The notes below the pieces were generated by a model that had not been told where the DNA came from, made no database searches, and saw nothing but the letters and a program-made list of their open reading frames with translations. This document shows positions 14,256-22,604 of a stretch of 28,273 nt of DNA, piece after piece. A program made the position numbers and the translations under genes. Source of the DNA: Flavobacteria bacterium RIFCSPLOWO2_12_FULL_31_7 (GTDB lineage: Bacteria > Bacteroidota > Bacteroidia > Flavobacteriales > Flavobacteriaceae); NCBI GenBank assembly GCA_001800945.1, contig MGWJ01000102.1, positions 1 through 28,273 of the forward strand, in the 5' to 3' direction. The stretch's first letter is position 1. Each line of letters begins with the position of its first letter.

Positions 14256-16103
14256 ATGTCTGGAATTATTCAATTATTACCTGATCACGTAGCCAATCAA
14301 ATTGCGGCGGGAGAAGTCGTACAACGACCAGCTTCTGTTGTGAAAGAATTGGTTGAAAACGCTGTTGATGCCAAAGCCACTGAAATTAAATTAATCGTAA
14401 AAGATGCCGGAAAAACCCTTATTCAAGTTATTGATAACGGTTTAGGAATGAATGTTACTGATGCGCGTTTGTGTTTTGAACGCCATGCGACTTCGAAAAT
14501 TCGTCATGCGGAAGATTTATTTGCCCTACATACCAAAGGATTTCGTGGTGAAGCCTTAGCGTCTATTGCTGCGGTAGCTCACGTAGAATTGAAAACCAAA
14601 CAAGATCAGGAAGAATTAGGAATTCATATCATAATTGAAGGAAGTAAATTAGTCACTCAAGAGGTGGCGGTTTTACCTAAAGGTACATCGTTTTTGGTTA
14701 AAAATTTATTTTTCAATATTCCAGCGCGACGCAATTTTTTAAAATCGGATAATGTCGAATTAAAACACATTATTGACGAGTTTGAACGCGTAGCTTTAGC
14801 GCATCCAAATATTGCTTTCACGATGATTAGTAATGGGAGCGAAGTGTTTAACTTACCAAGTTCTAATTACCGTCAACGAATTGTAAACATTTTTGGAGGA
14901 AAAACGAATGAAAAGTTAGTGCCTGTTGCCGAAAAAACCGAAATTTTAAAAATTAGTGGATTTGTAGGGAAGCCAGAATTCGCAAAGAAAAATAGGTCGG
15001 AACAATTCTTTTTGGTCAACAATCGATTTATTAGAAGTCCGTTTTTGCATCATGCCATCATGAATGCGTATGAAGGTTTACTTCGAGATAACAATCAGCC
15101 TAGTTATTTTTTATATTTAGAAGTCCCACCACATACAATTGATATTAATATTCATCCAACTAAAACAGAAGTAAAGTTCGATGATGAGCAAGCTTTGTAT
15201 GCTATTTTACGCTCGACTGTTAAGCATAGTTTAGGAATGTTCAACGTAGCTCCCGTTCTCGATTTTGAACGTGATGCCACTTTAGATGTGCCTTATGATT
15301 ATAAAGATAGAGTTTCGTCAACTCCAATTATTCAAGTTGATAGTACATTTAATCCATTTGCTACAGAAACTGAAACGAAGAAATATTCTGGTTCATCTGT
15401 TTCGTATTCAAAAACTACCCAATCGCAACCACATTGGGAAAGTTTATATACTGATTTAAAACAAGATACTTTTGAAGTTTCAACTTCTAATTTTGAAAAT
15501 GAAGTAGTTGCCAGTAAACTTTTTGATGAAGCAATTGTAGAAAGTCAGACATTAATGTACCAATTTAATAGAAAGTATATTATCAAAAGTATGAAGTCTG
15601 GATTGTTGGTCATTCATCAAAACAGAGCGCATCAACGTATTTTATACGAACAATTTCTAACGAATATTACAGTGCATCAAGCTGCTAGTCAGCAATTGTT
15701 GTTTCCATTAGAAATTCAGTTTTCTAGAGAAGAAATGATGTATCTGAAAGAAATCCAACCGAATTTAGAAGGTATAGGGTTTGCTTTTGAAAAAATGGGA
15801 TTAGATGAGGTAATTATTTCAGGTTTACCAGCTCAAATTTCAGATGCGGAAGTCAATGCCATTTTGCATGATTTAATTTATAATTTACAAGAAAATTTAC
15901 CAGAAGATAGCTTCTCATTAAGTGATAGTATTTCTAAATTTATGGCGAAAAGTGTGGCTGTCAAATCAGGTAAGTATTTAAATACAATTGAATTAGAAAA
16001 TTTAGTGAATGGTTTATTTGCCTGTAAAGATCCAAATGTTTCGCCATTTAATAAACCTATTTTTATTACATTAACCACAGAAGATTTAGATAAAAGATTT
16101 TAA
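14256..16103 (+). CDS. mutL: DNA mismatch repair protein MutL
   Basis: GHKL ATPase that links mismatch recognition by MutS to strand removal. The ATP-binding motifs are intact: NQIAAGEV at 14-21, ELVENAVDA with catalytic E31 and Mg-binding N35, DNGLGM at 60-65 and TKGFRGEALASI at 93-104. The transducer domain ends with IDINIHPTKTEVKF. A low-complexity Ser/Thr linker covers about 350-420. The C-terminal dimerisation domain has HQNRAHQRILYE at 454-465 where nuclease-active MutL has DQHAxxExxxxE, and SPFNKPIF near 596-603 where a CPHGRP-like motif is expected. The 615-aa length is normal. It is followed after 2 bp by a rhomboid gene. Confidence 0.96.
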   Translation: MSGIIQLLPDHVANQIAAGEVVQRPASVVKELVENAVDAKATEIKLIVKDAGKTLIQVIDNGLGMNVTDARLCFERHATSKIRHAEDLFALHTKGFRGEALASIAAVAHVELKTKQDQEELGIHIIIEGSKLVTQEVAVLPKGTSFLVKNLFFNIPARRNFLKSDNVELKHIIDEFERVALAHPNIAFTMISNGSEVFNLPSSNYRQRIVNIFGGKTNEKLVPVAEKTEILKISGFVGKPEFAKKNRSEQFFLVNNRFIRSPFLHHAIMNAYEGLLRDNNQPSYFLYLEVPPHTIDINIHPTKTEVKFDDEQALYAILRSTVKHSLGMFNVAPVLDFERDATLDVPYDYKDRVSSTPIIQVDSTFNPFATETETKKYSGSSVSYSKTTQSQPHWESLYTDLKQDTFEVSTSNFENEVVASKLFDEAIVESQTLMYQFNRKYIIKSMKSGLLVIHQNRAHQRILYEQFLTNITVHQAASQQLLFPLEIQFSREEMMYLKEIQPNLEGIGFAFEKMGLDEVIISGLPAQISDAEVNAILHDLIYNLQENLPEDSFSLSDSISKFMAKSVAVKSGKYLNTIELENLVNGLFACKDPNVSPFNKPIFITLTTEDLDKRF

Positions 16104-16105
16104 GT

Positions 16106-16918
16106 ATGTTCAATAATATGACACCGGTTGTAAAACAACTATTGATAATAAATGTTTTAGTTTTTATTTTGAGTCAGGTAATGCCTCAAAACTATGAAAT
16201 GCTTTCTTTATATTATTTCGAAAGTGAAAAATTTAGATTTTGGCAACCTTTTACACATATGTTTATGCATGCTAAAATGCCAAATTTAATGCATATTTTA
16301 TTCAATATGTTTGCTTTGGTTTCTTTTGGAACGGCTTTAGAACACTATTGGGGCGGAAAGAAGTTTTTATTCTTTTATATTGCTTGTGGTTTAGGTGCAG
16401 CAATGTTGCATATGGGAATGACGTATTACGAAGTTCATCACGGAATTGATGTTTTATCAAACGGCGTGTTTTCAAATGCTGATATTTCACAAATGCTAAA
16501 AACAGATATCATTGATGGTGACAAGATCTACTTAAAACCAATGATTGAGGCCAATCCTGAGATTTTTAATAAAATTCAAGATCCAAATTTTGATGGGCAA
16601 GCATTTTTAGAAACGATATCTAAAGCCTATGTCCCAGCAGTAGGAGCTTCTGGAGCTATTTATGGTCTATTAGTAGCTTTTGCAGTAATGTTCCCAATGG
16701 CAGAATTAATGATGATGTTTATTCCAGTGCCAATTAAAGCCAAATTTTTTGTACCAATTATTGTTGGTTTGGATTTATTTTCTGGGGTAACTGGTTTCTC
16801 TATTTTTTCTGGTGGTGGAAATATTGCCCATTTTGCTCACGTAGGTGGCGCTTTAACAGGTTTTATTTTGATGATGCTTTGGAAAAATAATAAGTTTACA
16901 CATACAAGGTGGAATTAG
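16106..16918 (+). CDS. Rhomboid-family intramembrane serine protease (first of two)
   Basis: A 270-aa membrane protease. About six helices are visible, starting with LLIINVLVFILS. The loop-1 and helix-2 signature is FTHMFMHAKMPNLMHILFNM at 49-68. The catalytic dyad is S182 in VGASGAIYG (GxSG) and H245 in HFAHVGGAL. A hydrophilic insert of about 65 residues (110-175) separates the third helix from the catalytic one, longer than in E. coli GlpG. Substrates are unknown. It starts 2 bp after mutL and is 41 bp before a second rhomboid, so all are probably cotranscribed. Confidence 0.93.
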   Translation: MFNNMTPVVKQLLIINVLVFILSQVMPQNYEMLSLYYFESEKFRFWQPFTHMFMHAKMPNLMHILFNMFALVSFGTALEHYWGGKKFLFFYIACGLGAAMLHMGMTYYEVHHGIDVLSNGVFSNADISQMLKTDIIDGDKIYLKPMIEANPEIFNKIQDPNFDGQAFLETISKAYVPAVGASGAIYGLLVAFAVMFPMAELMMMFIPVPIKAKFFVPIIVGLDLFSGVTGFSIFSGGGNIAHFAHVGGALTGFILMMLWKNNKFTHTRWN

Positions 16919-16924
16919 AAATTT

Positions 16925-16942
16925 AAGTAAAAAGTAAAAAGA
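16925..16942. repeat. Heptad AGTAAAA tract between the rhomboid genes
   Basis: AAGTAAAAAGTAAAAAGA is identical to the minus-strand sequence at 10767-10784. Both copies lie in short gaps ahead of a gene and in the direction of transcription. Confidence 0.7.
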
Positions 16943-16959
16943 AACAGTAAAGACATTAA

Positions 16960-17790
16960 ATGAATATTATAAACGAAATAAAACAACAATACAAGAATGG
17001 CGATGTAGCTCAAAAATTAATTTTTATTAATATTTTGGTATTCATTTTAAGCGCCTTCTTTTTTGATTTTATTTCGAATCAATTTCAATATCCAAATTGG
17101 TTGGCTTTATCTTCTGATTATAAAGAAGTTTTGTGGTTTCCTTGGACATTGTTAACTTATGGATTTTTACATTCGGAACCTATTCATTTAATTTTTAACC
17201 TTATTTTTTTATATTATATCAGTATTTTATTTTATACTTTTTTTAATGCTAGGCAATTTTTAACGGTTTACTTTTTAGGAAGTTTTTTCGCAGGATTGAT
17301 TTTTGTGGCTTTTGGCTTTTTCTTTAATTATAACAATCTAATTGTGGGCGCTAGTGCTTCAATTATGGCAATATTTATTGCAGTGGCCACTTATGCACCT
17401 TATTATTCTCTTCGATTGCCTTTAATTGGTCATGTGAAAATCTGGCATTTAGCTGTTTTATATATTTTTATTGATTTAGCTCAACTATTATCTGAAAATA
17501 CGGGCGGACATATCGCACATTTATCGGGAAGTGTGGTAGGTTTTGTTTTTGCAATGTTGATGAAAAAAGGAATTGATATTAGTGAAATATTTATCTTTAA
17601 AAAGAAAAAAAACACTACATTTAAAAAAGTTTATAAAAATAAACCCGAAAAAAAATACCAGTCGGTCCGAGTTTCTCATGTGAATTTTACACAAAGGCAG
17701 ATTGATGAAATTCTAGAAAAAATCAGTAAATCTGGGTATGATAGTTTAACCAAAGAGGAAAAAGAATTTCTTTTTAAAGAAAATAAATAA
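16960..17790 (+). CDS. Rhomboid-family intramembrane serine protease (second of two)
   Basis: A 276-aa paralogue of the preceding gene. The helix-2 signature is WTLLTYGFLHSEPIHLIFN at 62-80. The catalytic Ser is S132 in VGASASIMA, where the usual GxSG reads GASA. The catalytic His is H187 in HIAHLSGSVVG. It lacks the long insert of the first copy and instead carries a charged cytoplasmic tail of about 75 residues (FKKKKNTTFKKVYKNKPEKK and onward). That tail contains ILEKISKSGYDSLTKEEKEFL, a short helical motif common at the C-terminus of Bacteroidota rhomboids. Substrate unknown. The next gene starts 2 bp after its stop. Confidence 0.92.
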   Translation: MNIINEIKQQYKNGDVAQKLIFINILVFILSAFFFDFISNQFQYPNWLALSSDYKEVLWFPWTLLTYGFLHSEPIHLIFNLIFLYYISILFYTFFNARQFLTVYFLGSFFAGLIFVAFGFFFNYNNLIVGASASIMAIFIAVATYAPYYSLRLPLIGHVKIWHLAVLYIFIDLAQLLSENTGGHIAHLSGSVVGFVFAMLMKKGIDISEIFIFKKKKNTTFKKVYKNKPEKKYQSVRVSHVNFTQRQIDEILEKISKSGYDSLTKEEKEFLFKENK

Positions 17791-17792
17791 GC

Positions 17793-18836
17793 GTGTTTAA
17801 AGGATTATCTTTCATTTCTAAAACCATGTTGTTTTTTAATGTAGTGCTTGCAATTACTACATTGATGGCTTATTTATTACCATTTTTAGCTCCAAAATGG
17901 TTCCCGATTTTAAGTGTTTTTAGTTTGTTCTTACCTTTTTTTTTAGTACTGAATTTATTGTTTTTTATATATTGGTTAATTCAACTTAAAAAATACATTT
18001 TCGTATCCGGTTTGATACTGTTGTTGGGAATAACCTTCATCAATAAATTTTACAATTTAAAACAGACTGAATTGCCAAAATCGGAAAATGATTTTACGGT
18101 TATGAGTTATAATGTGCGTTTGTTTAATAAATTTAACTGGAATCAAAAGGCCAATATTCCTACACAAATTGCGAAGTTAGTAGATGATAAAAATCCAGAT
18201 ATTTTATGTATTCAGGAATATTCAGACTTAGAAAAAACCCAGTTTTCAGATTATAAATTCAAACAAATTTTTAAAGAAGGCAAGAATATTATTGTTGGAA
18301 ACGCTATTTTTTCTAAATATAAAATCATAGATAAAGGCGTGATTAATTTTCCTAATTCTACAAATAATGCAGTTTACGCTGATATTGTGAAGGAAAATGA
18401 TACTTTGCGAATTTATAGTATGCACTTACAATCTATAAAAATTAGTACTGATATCGGAGATGATGAAATTCAGAAAATGGACGAATCAAAAACCAAATAT
18501 ATTTTTAGAAAAATCAGTGATGCTTTTACCAAGCAACAAGAACAAGCTTTATTATTAAAGGCACATTACAGAGAATGTAAATACAAAAAAATTATTTGTG
18601 GCGACATGAATAACAGTGCGTTTTCATTTGTGTACAGAACCATTAAAGGTTCGATGCAAGATACTTTTGAAACCAGTGGTGCTGGATTTGGAAAAACCTA
18701 TAATTTCAAATATTATCCTGCTCGAATCGATTATATCTTTGCGGATAAAAACATGTTAGTTAAAAGTTTTGAAACTTTAAATGAGTTTTACAATAGTGAT
18801 CATTTTCCTCTAATTACCAGGTTAGAAATTAAATAA
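17793..18836 (+). CDS. Membrane-anchored endonuclease/exonuclease/phosphatase family protein
   Basis: A 347-aa protein with two or three N-terminal membrane helices (about 12-32, 40-62, 68-84) and an EEP hydrolase domain from about 100. EEP motifs are FTVMSYNVRLF (N107), DILCIQEYS (E142), IYSMHLQS, KIICGDMNN, RIDYIFAD and SDHFPLITRLE. These are the metal and catalytic residues of the DNase I/AP endonuclease/sphingomyelinase fold. The membrane anchor places the domain outside the cytoplasm, so DNA repair is unlikely; the substrate is unknown. The start is GTG at 17793, 2 bp after the rhomboid stop. An ATG at 17826 would cut into the first helix. Confidence 0.9.
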   Translation: MFKGLSFISKTMLFFNVVLAITTLMAYLLPFLAPKWFPILSVFSLFLPFFLVLNLLFFIYWLIQLKKYIFVSGLILLLGITFINKFYNLKQTELPKSENDFTVMSYNVRLFNKFNWNQKANIPTQIAKLVDDKNPDILCIQEYSDLEKTQFSDYKFKQIFKEGKNIIVGNAIFSKYKIIDKGVINFPNSTNNAVYADIVKENDTLRIYSMHLQSIKISTDIGDDEIQKMDESKTKYIFRKISDAFTKQQEQALLLKAHYRECKYKKIICGDMNNSAFSFVYRTIKGSMQDTFETSGAGFGKTYNFKYYPARIDYIFADKNMLVKSFETLNEFYNSDHFPLITRLEIK

Positions 18837-19395
18837 TATCTAAATTATATTTGTTTAAAAGTCCTCTTAAATTGTCATTTGAAAACTTCGCTTTATTTAA
18901 ATTGTTGTTTTCTGGATCAATTGAAAAATTAACTGCAGTTGTAAAATCTGTTTTTTCTAAATTAGTGTTTTCGAAAATAGATTTTGATAAATCACATGAA
19001 TCAAATTTTACAGAAGTTAAGTTACAACTTGAAAAATCAACATCCATAATTTTTGAATTATTAAATTTTGAATTTTTTAAATTCATTTTAAAAAACGAAC
19101 ACACTTTAAGTATACAAGTTTCGAAAGAAACTTCAAATAAAAAATCGTTACAATTTTCAAATTGCATTCCTAATAATGTACATTCCTGAAACGTAATTTC
19201 TTTAAATGAAGTGTGGTTAAGTGTTGGCGATTCAAAGTTACAATTGATAAACTCACAATTAATAAATACACTATTTGAAAGTATAGATTTACTAAAATGG
19301 CAAGAATTAAAAACACAAGAATCATATTCACCCGTTTCAAATGGTTCGTTGGAATAATTAATTTTGTCGAAAGTGGAATCAAGGATTAGCTTCAT
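18829..19395 (-). CDS. Pentapeptide repeat protein, Qnr-like layout
   Basis: A 188-aa right-handed beta-helix protein. Successive five-residue units with central F or L include CVFNS, CHFSK, SVFIN, CEFIN and CNFES, then VDFSS, CNLTS, VKFDS, CDLSK, SIFEN, TNLEK and TDFTT. A less regular middle (LLGMQFENCNDFLF) interrupts the helix. The C-terminus, from FSIDPENNNLNKAKF to the final LLNKYNLDII, aligns by eye with the end of Qnr proteins (DPxxxxLxxxK then LL.xxLxI). Qnr proteins bind DNA gyrase and topoisomerase IV; whether this one does is unknown. ATG at 19393-19395 is chosen; an earlier ATG at 19476 would translate the preceding terminator. It converges with the EEP gene, overlapping 8 bp. Confidence 0.85.
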   Translation of the reverse strand: MKLILDSTFDKINYSNEPFETGEYDSCVFNSCHFSKSILSNSVFINCEFINCNFESPTLNHTSFKEITFQECTLLGMQFENCNDFLFEVSFETCILKVCSFFKMNLKNSKFNNSKIMDVDFSSCNLTSVKFDSCDLSKSIFENTNLEKTDFTTAVNFSIDPENNNLNKAKFSNDNLRGLLNKYNLDII

Positions 19396-19400
19396 AGGAT

Positions 19401-19427
19401 AAAAAAAACTGCTCAAAAAAGCAGTTT
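19401..19427 (-). terminator. Intrinsic terminator of the DUF4369 lipoprotein gene
   Basis: A perfect 8-bp stem, AAACTGCT (19406-19413) with AGCAGTTT (19420-19427), is followed on the minus strand by a U run. It lies 8 bp after the DUF4369 stop and only 5 bp before the pentapeptide ATG. Confidence 0.85.
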
Positions 19428-19435
19428 CGAATATA

Positions 19436-20152
19436 TTAGTTTTCTTCTGTTGATTTTCTTTCTTTAATCCATTCATTCAAACGTTTACCATATTTAGATT
19501 TGGCAACTTTTGGATCTAATGTTTTATTAATTGTATCTAATAATTTCAAATTCGCATCAGGAATTTCAGTTAACGCGATATATGGAGACACTTCTGATTT
19601 CGGATTCACTAAAGCGAAATTGGCGGTATATAAATATTTTCGTACCGTTAATTTATCACGTTTGTTATTGATTTCTTCTGTAATTGCAACATCGTTTTTA
19701 ACTTTGTTTTTAATTTCTTTTTCTAATAAATTTAAATTTTCATCATTTAAATTAGATTTTATCTTCAAGTATTTCTCATACACAATTTGATTCTTAGATC
19801 CAGATATTTTGGCATTTGCATAAAATCCTTGTAAAGTAGTTTCGATTTTCATTTTACCTGGTTCTGCAAAAAAGTGAATACTATTGTCAATAGATTCTGT
19901 TGTTCCTCGGTCTAAAGATAAATACAACATCTGAGGTTCATCTATTTGAAATTTAGTTTCAAAATCTGATTCTCCAGAAATAATAATACTATCAATGATA
20001 ATTAAATTAGTGTCTTTAAGTTGTTGGATGTATAATTTTCCTTGTTTTAAACCTTCTACATTTCCAGATAATTCTACATTTCCAGTTTTGTTGTCCGATT
20101 TGCTACAAGCAAAAAGTAAAACTATAGTTGCGAATGCAATAAACTTTTTCAT
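19436..20152 (-). CDS. DUF4369 domain lipoprotein
   Basis: A 238-aa lipoprotein with lipobox LLFAC (C16). It matches DUF4369 from about residue 27: VELSGNVEGLKQGKLYIQQL, then a linker and FFAEPGKMKIETTLQGFYANAKISGS, the family's characteristic beta pair. In many Bacteroidota relatives DUF4369 precedes a thioredoxin-like domain (TlpA/AhpC type). Here the C-terminal part is a charged helical segment without any CxxC, so it is the short form. Envelope location is expected; function is unknown. It is followed by a strong terminator. A weak -7-like element (TTTCTTTG) lies at 20180-20187, after the M61 terminator. Confidence 0.85.
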   Translation of the reverse strand: MKKFIAFATIVLLFACSKSDNKTGNVELSGNVEGLKQGKLYIQQLKDTNLIIIDSIIISGESDFETKFQIDEPQMLYLSLDRGTTESIDNSIHFFAEPGKMKIETTLQGFYANAKISGSKNQIVYEKYLKIKSNLNDENLNLLEKEIKNKVKNDVAITEEINNKRDKLTVRKYLYTANFALVNPKSEVSPYIALTEIPDANLKLLDTINKTLDPKVAKSKYGKRLNEWIKERKSTEEN

Positions 20153-20187
20153 TTATTTATGTTTCATATTAACGAACTGCAAAGAAA

Positions 20188-20225
20188 ATAAAAAAATCCT
20201 CAAATTAATAGTAATTTGAGGATTT
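20188..20225 (-). terminator. Intrinsic terminator of the M61 peptidase gene
   Basis: A perfect 13-bp stem pairs 20194-20206 (AAATCCTCAAATT) with 20213-20225 around a 6-base loop, with a U run on the minus strand. It lies 23 bp after the peptidase stop. Confidence 0.92.
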
Positions 20226-20248
20226 TATATTTAAAGAGTTGAAATTAA

Positions 20249-22120
20249 TTAGCCTTTTAACCAAGCGTTTTTAACAGCTTCTTTAGATTTGTCAGATGCT
20301 ATAAATCCTGATTTTTCTTCTTTTGGTAAATTTACTTTTCCTTTTAAAATCATGTCTTTTCCATCTCTGTTTACAGTTACAGATATGGCATCACCATCTT
20401 TCCACGTGTCACTTGTTGCCAGTAAATCGTAAATATTGTCTAAGTTGTATTCTGTATTGTTAAATGATTTTAAGATATCGTTTCCTTTAATACCTAAACT
20501 GGTCATAAATACATTTCCACTTACATCTTCTAAAGCTTTAATTTGTTTGGTGCTTTGATTGATTGTTACTAAAGGAATTCTTCCATCTTTTAAGAATGGA
20601 TTTCCAGAAATCATAGTTTTTGATTTTGAAACTCCCATTTTAGCAAAATATTCATCGTAAGGAATTGGTGTTTCACCGGCAACATATTTGTTTAAAAATT
20701 CTCCAATTTGTGGATAGGTAATTCTTGTAATGGTAGCGAATAATTCTTCATCATTAAAAGGTTTGTTGCTTCCAAATTCATTTGATAAATCTTGCATTAA
20801 GCTTAAAATTCCTCTTTGCCCGTTACTCAATTCTCTCATTTGAATGTCAATACACATCGCAATTAAAGCTCCTTTTTGGTAAACATTTAAGTATTGCTCT
20901 TTGTATGGTTGTTGTAAAACGTTTTTACTCATTTTAGTAAAACTCATTTTATCATTCATGTTGCTGGCTTCTTCAATTTTACCAGCCATTCTTTTGTAGA
21001 AATCTTCTTCAGAAATTAAGCCTTGATTTACTTGGAATAAGTTGGCAAAATATTCTGTAATTCCTTCATACATCCATAAATGTTCAGACATTTGAGGTTT
21101 GTTGAAATCGAAATAATGAATTTCTCTTGAATGTACGCTTAAAGGTGTTACAATATGAAAAAATTCGTGAGAAACTACATCTTTTAATTGTTCTTGTAAA
21201 GCTTCTAAAGGCATCATTTCTGGCATAACAACTGTAGTAGAAGTCATGTGTTCTAAAGCTCCAAAACCTTTAGCATCTTTTGCTTTCATGTCTGATAAAT
21301 ACAACAAAACAGTATATTTTTTATTCGCATTAAATTTTCCTAAGAATTTTTTTTGCGCTCTCATGAATTTTTCTGTTTCTGGAGTGATGTCTGCTGCTTT
21401 GTATTTGCCTGTTGGCGAATAAACACTAATGACAATATCCATTCCTTCTACATTAAATTCTGTATAATCTGGTTTACTGTACATGATCGGATTATCAACT
21501 AATTCTCCATATCTTGAAGCGTTGAAAACATCAATTTCACCACTTGGATTTGTGTCTACTAAAGAAGTTGCTCCCCATAAGGTTGTAGGATGTTTTACTT
21601 CTACAGTATATGAAATTTCAGATTTTCCTTCAAAATACCCTACAAAAGCATGAGTGTTTAGCATGAAATTTTCGCCAGCTTTAATGTTGGTTCCTGCAGG
21701 TGAGAAAATATCTTCACTTTCTCCAAATCCAGCCCCGCCTTCTGTATCAAAGGTATCGTTTACATAGTAAGTTACTTTTGCTAATTTTTTTGCGTCGTAA
21801 ATAGTATATGAATTTTCATCCATTTTAGCAATTTTCAAAGGATTTCCTTTTTTATCATATGCTTTTACGTTTTCTACAAATCTTCCGTAATTATCTTCTG
21901 AATATGTTCCTGGAACAATTTTAGGAATATTAAAAGTGGTTGTTTCAGTAGTTATGGTAGGATTTGTAACAGTAACTTTTACTTTATCGTCAATTACATT
22001 TACTAAATCGATACTAACGGCAACATTCTCTTTTGTTGAGTTTGCTGCTGAAGTAACATTTGAAGTTTTACAACTCATCAAGAAAATTGCACAACTTAGT
22101 GTGATTAATACTTTTTTCAT
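20249..22120 (-). CDS. M61-family metallopeptidase lipoprotein with PDZ domain
   Basis: A 623-aa protein of the glycyl-aminopeptidase (M61) family. The lipoprotein signal ends at C17 (FLMSC). An N-terminal beta domain (about 35-240) contains PKIVPGTYS. The gluzincin catalytic domain has GALEHMTST at 287-295, the zinc site HEFFH with H318, E319 and H322, and WMYEGITEYFA with the third ligand E352. The C-terminal PDZ-like domain (about 530-605) contains GIKGNDILKSFNN. It is probably exposed at the cell envelope and may degrade peptides; substrate specificity is not readable. It stands between two strong terminators and is likely a single-gene unit. No clear -7 element was found in its leader. 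Confidence 0.93.
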   Translation of the reverse strand: MKKVLITLSCAIFLMSCKTSNVTSAANSTKENVAVSIDLVNVIDDKVKVTVTNPTITTETTTFNIPKIVPGTYSEDNYGRFVENVKAYDKKGNPLKIAKMDENSYTIYDAKKLAKVTYYVNDTFDTEGGAGFGESEDIFSPAGTNIKAGENFMLNTHAFVGYFEGKSEISYTVEVKHPTTLWGATSLVDTNPSGEIDVFNASRYGELVDNPIMYSKPDYTEFNVEGMDIVISVYSPTGKYKAADITPETEKFMRAQKKFLGKFNANKKYTVLLYLSDMKAKDAKGFGALEHMTSTTVVMPEMMPLEALQEQLKDVVSHEFFHIVTPLSVHSREIHYFDFNKPQMSEHLWMYEGITEYFANLFQVNQGLISEEDFYKRMAGKIEEASNMNDKMSFTKMSKNVLQQPYKEQYLNVYQKGALIAMCIDIQMRELSNGQRGILSLMQDLSNEFGSNKPFNDEELFATITRITYPQIGEFLNKYVAGETPIPYDEYFAKMGVSKSKTMISGNPFLKDGRIPLVTINQSTKQIKALEDVSGNVFMTSLGIKGNDILKSFNNTEYNLDNIYDLLATSDTWKDGDAISVTVNRDGKDMILKGKVNLPKEEKSGFIASDKSKEAVKNAWLKG

Positions 22121-22182
22121 TTTTATTTTTCGATTGAATATTTATTTGAAATGATTAGTGTATTATTATTTGAAATTGTTAC

Positions 22183-22218
22183 AAAAAAAAGTCCCGAAAA
22201 TATATTCGGGACTTTTTT
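22183..22218 (-). terminator. Terminator of the DUF2805 gene (possibly bidirectional)
   Basis: GTCCCGAA (22191-22198) pairs with TTCGGGAC (22205-22212), and the stem can extend through flanking A and T runs on both sides. It starts at the DUF2805 stop codon. The symmetric A/T flanks would allow termination on either strand, but no plus-strand gene needs it. Confidence 0.9.
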
Positions 22219-22504
22219 AATCAAATTTATTTTTAAAATAGTATTTACTATCTAAGTCGTCAATGTCATCTTCCAGACCATTTGGTTTAAAAGTTTTAGG
22301 TTTTGGTTTTCCTGCGGCGGCTTTCTTTTTCCAAAGTTCAAAATTATCTTTAGAAAGTTTTTTTCGCATAATTTCAGTCACTTCACTTTCCGTTAAGCCA
22401 AACTCTTCTTTAATTATTTCAAAAGGTTTTTTTTCCTCTTGAGCCATGCTAATTACGCGTTCTGTTTCTTCGTAATTTAGTTCAATCTTTTTACTTTTTC
22501 TCAT
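22217..22504 (-). CDS. DUF2805 / TIGR03643 family protein
   Basis: A small protein, 95 aa from the chosen start. It has the family's helical core ERVISMAQEEKKPFEIIKEEFGLTESEVTEIMRKKL, resembling a helix-turn-helix, followed by FELWKKKAAAGKPKPK and an acidic tail. The family is conserved in Bacteroidota and some proteobacteria and has no assigned function. Nucleic-acid binding is a guess from the HTH-like pattern and basic segment. ATG at 22502-22504 gives MRKSKKIELNYEE, fitting the family better than an ATG 54 bases upstream, which adds an unrelated segment. Its stop lies inside the following terminator. Confidence 0.85.
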   Translation of the reverse strand: MRKSKKIELNYEETERVISMAQEEKKPFEIIKEEFGLTESEVTEIMRKKLSKDNFELWKKKAAAGKPKPKTFKPNGLEDDIDDLDSKYYFKNKFD

Positions 22505-22604
22505 TAGTGAAAAGCATAATTTATGGGTTATATTTTTTATTATCAAATGATGTTCCAATATTAATAAAAAAAAATATTTTGTAGCAAAAAAATGTGCGTT
22601 TTTT

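Noticed and set aside
19396..19476. N-terminal extension of the pentapeptide protein from an ATG at 19476
   Set aside because: It would translate the upstream gene's end and the terminator hairpin; the pentapeptide fold starts after MKLIL at 19395.
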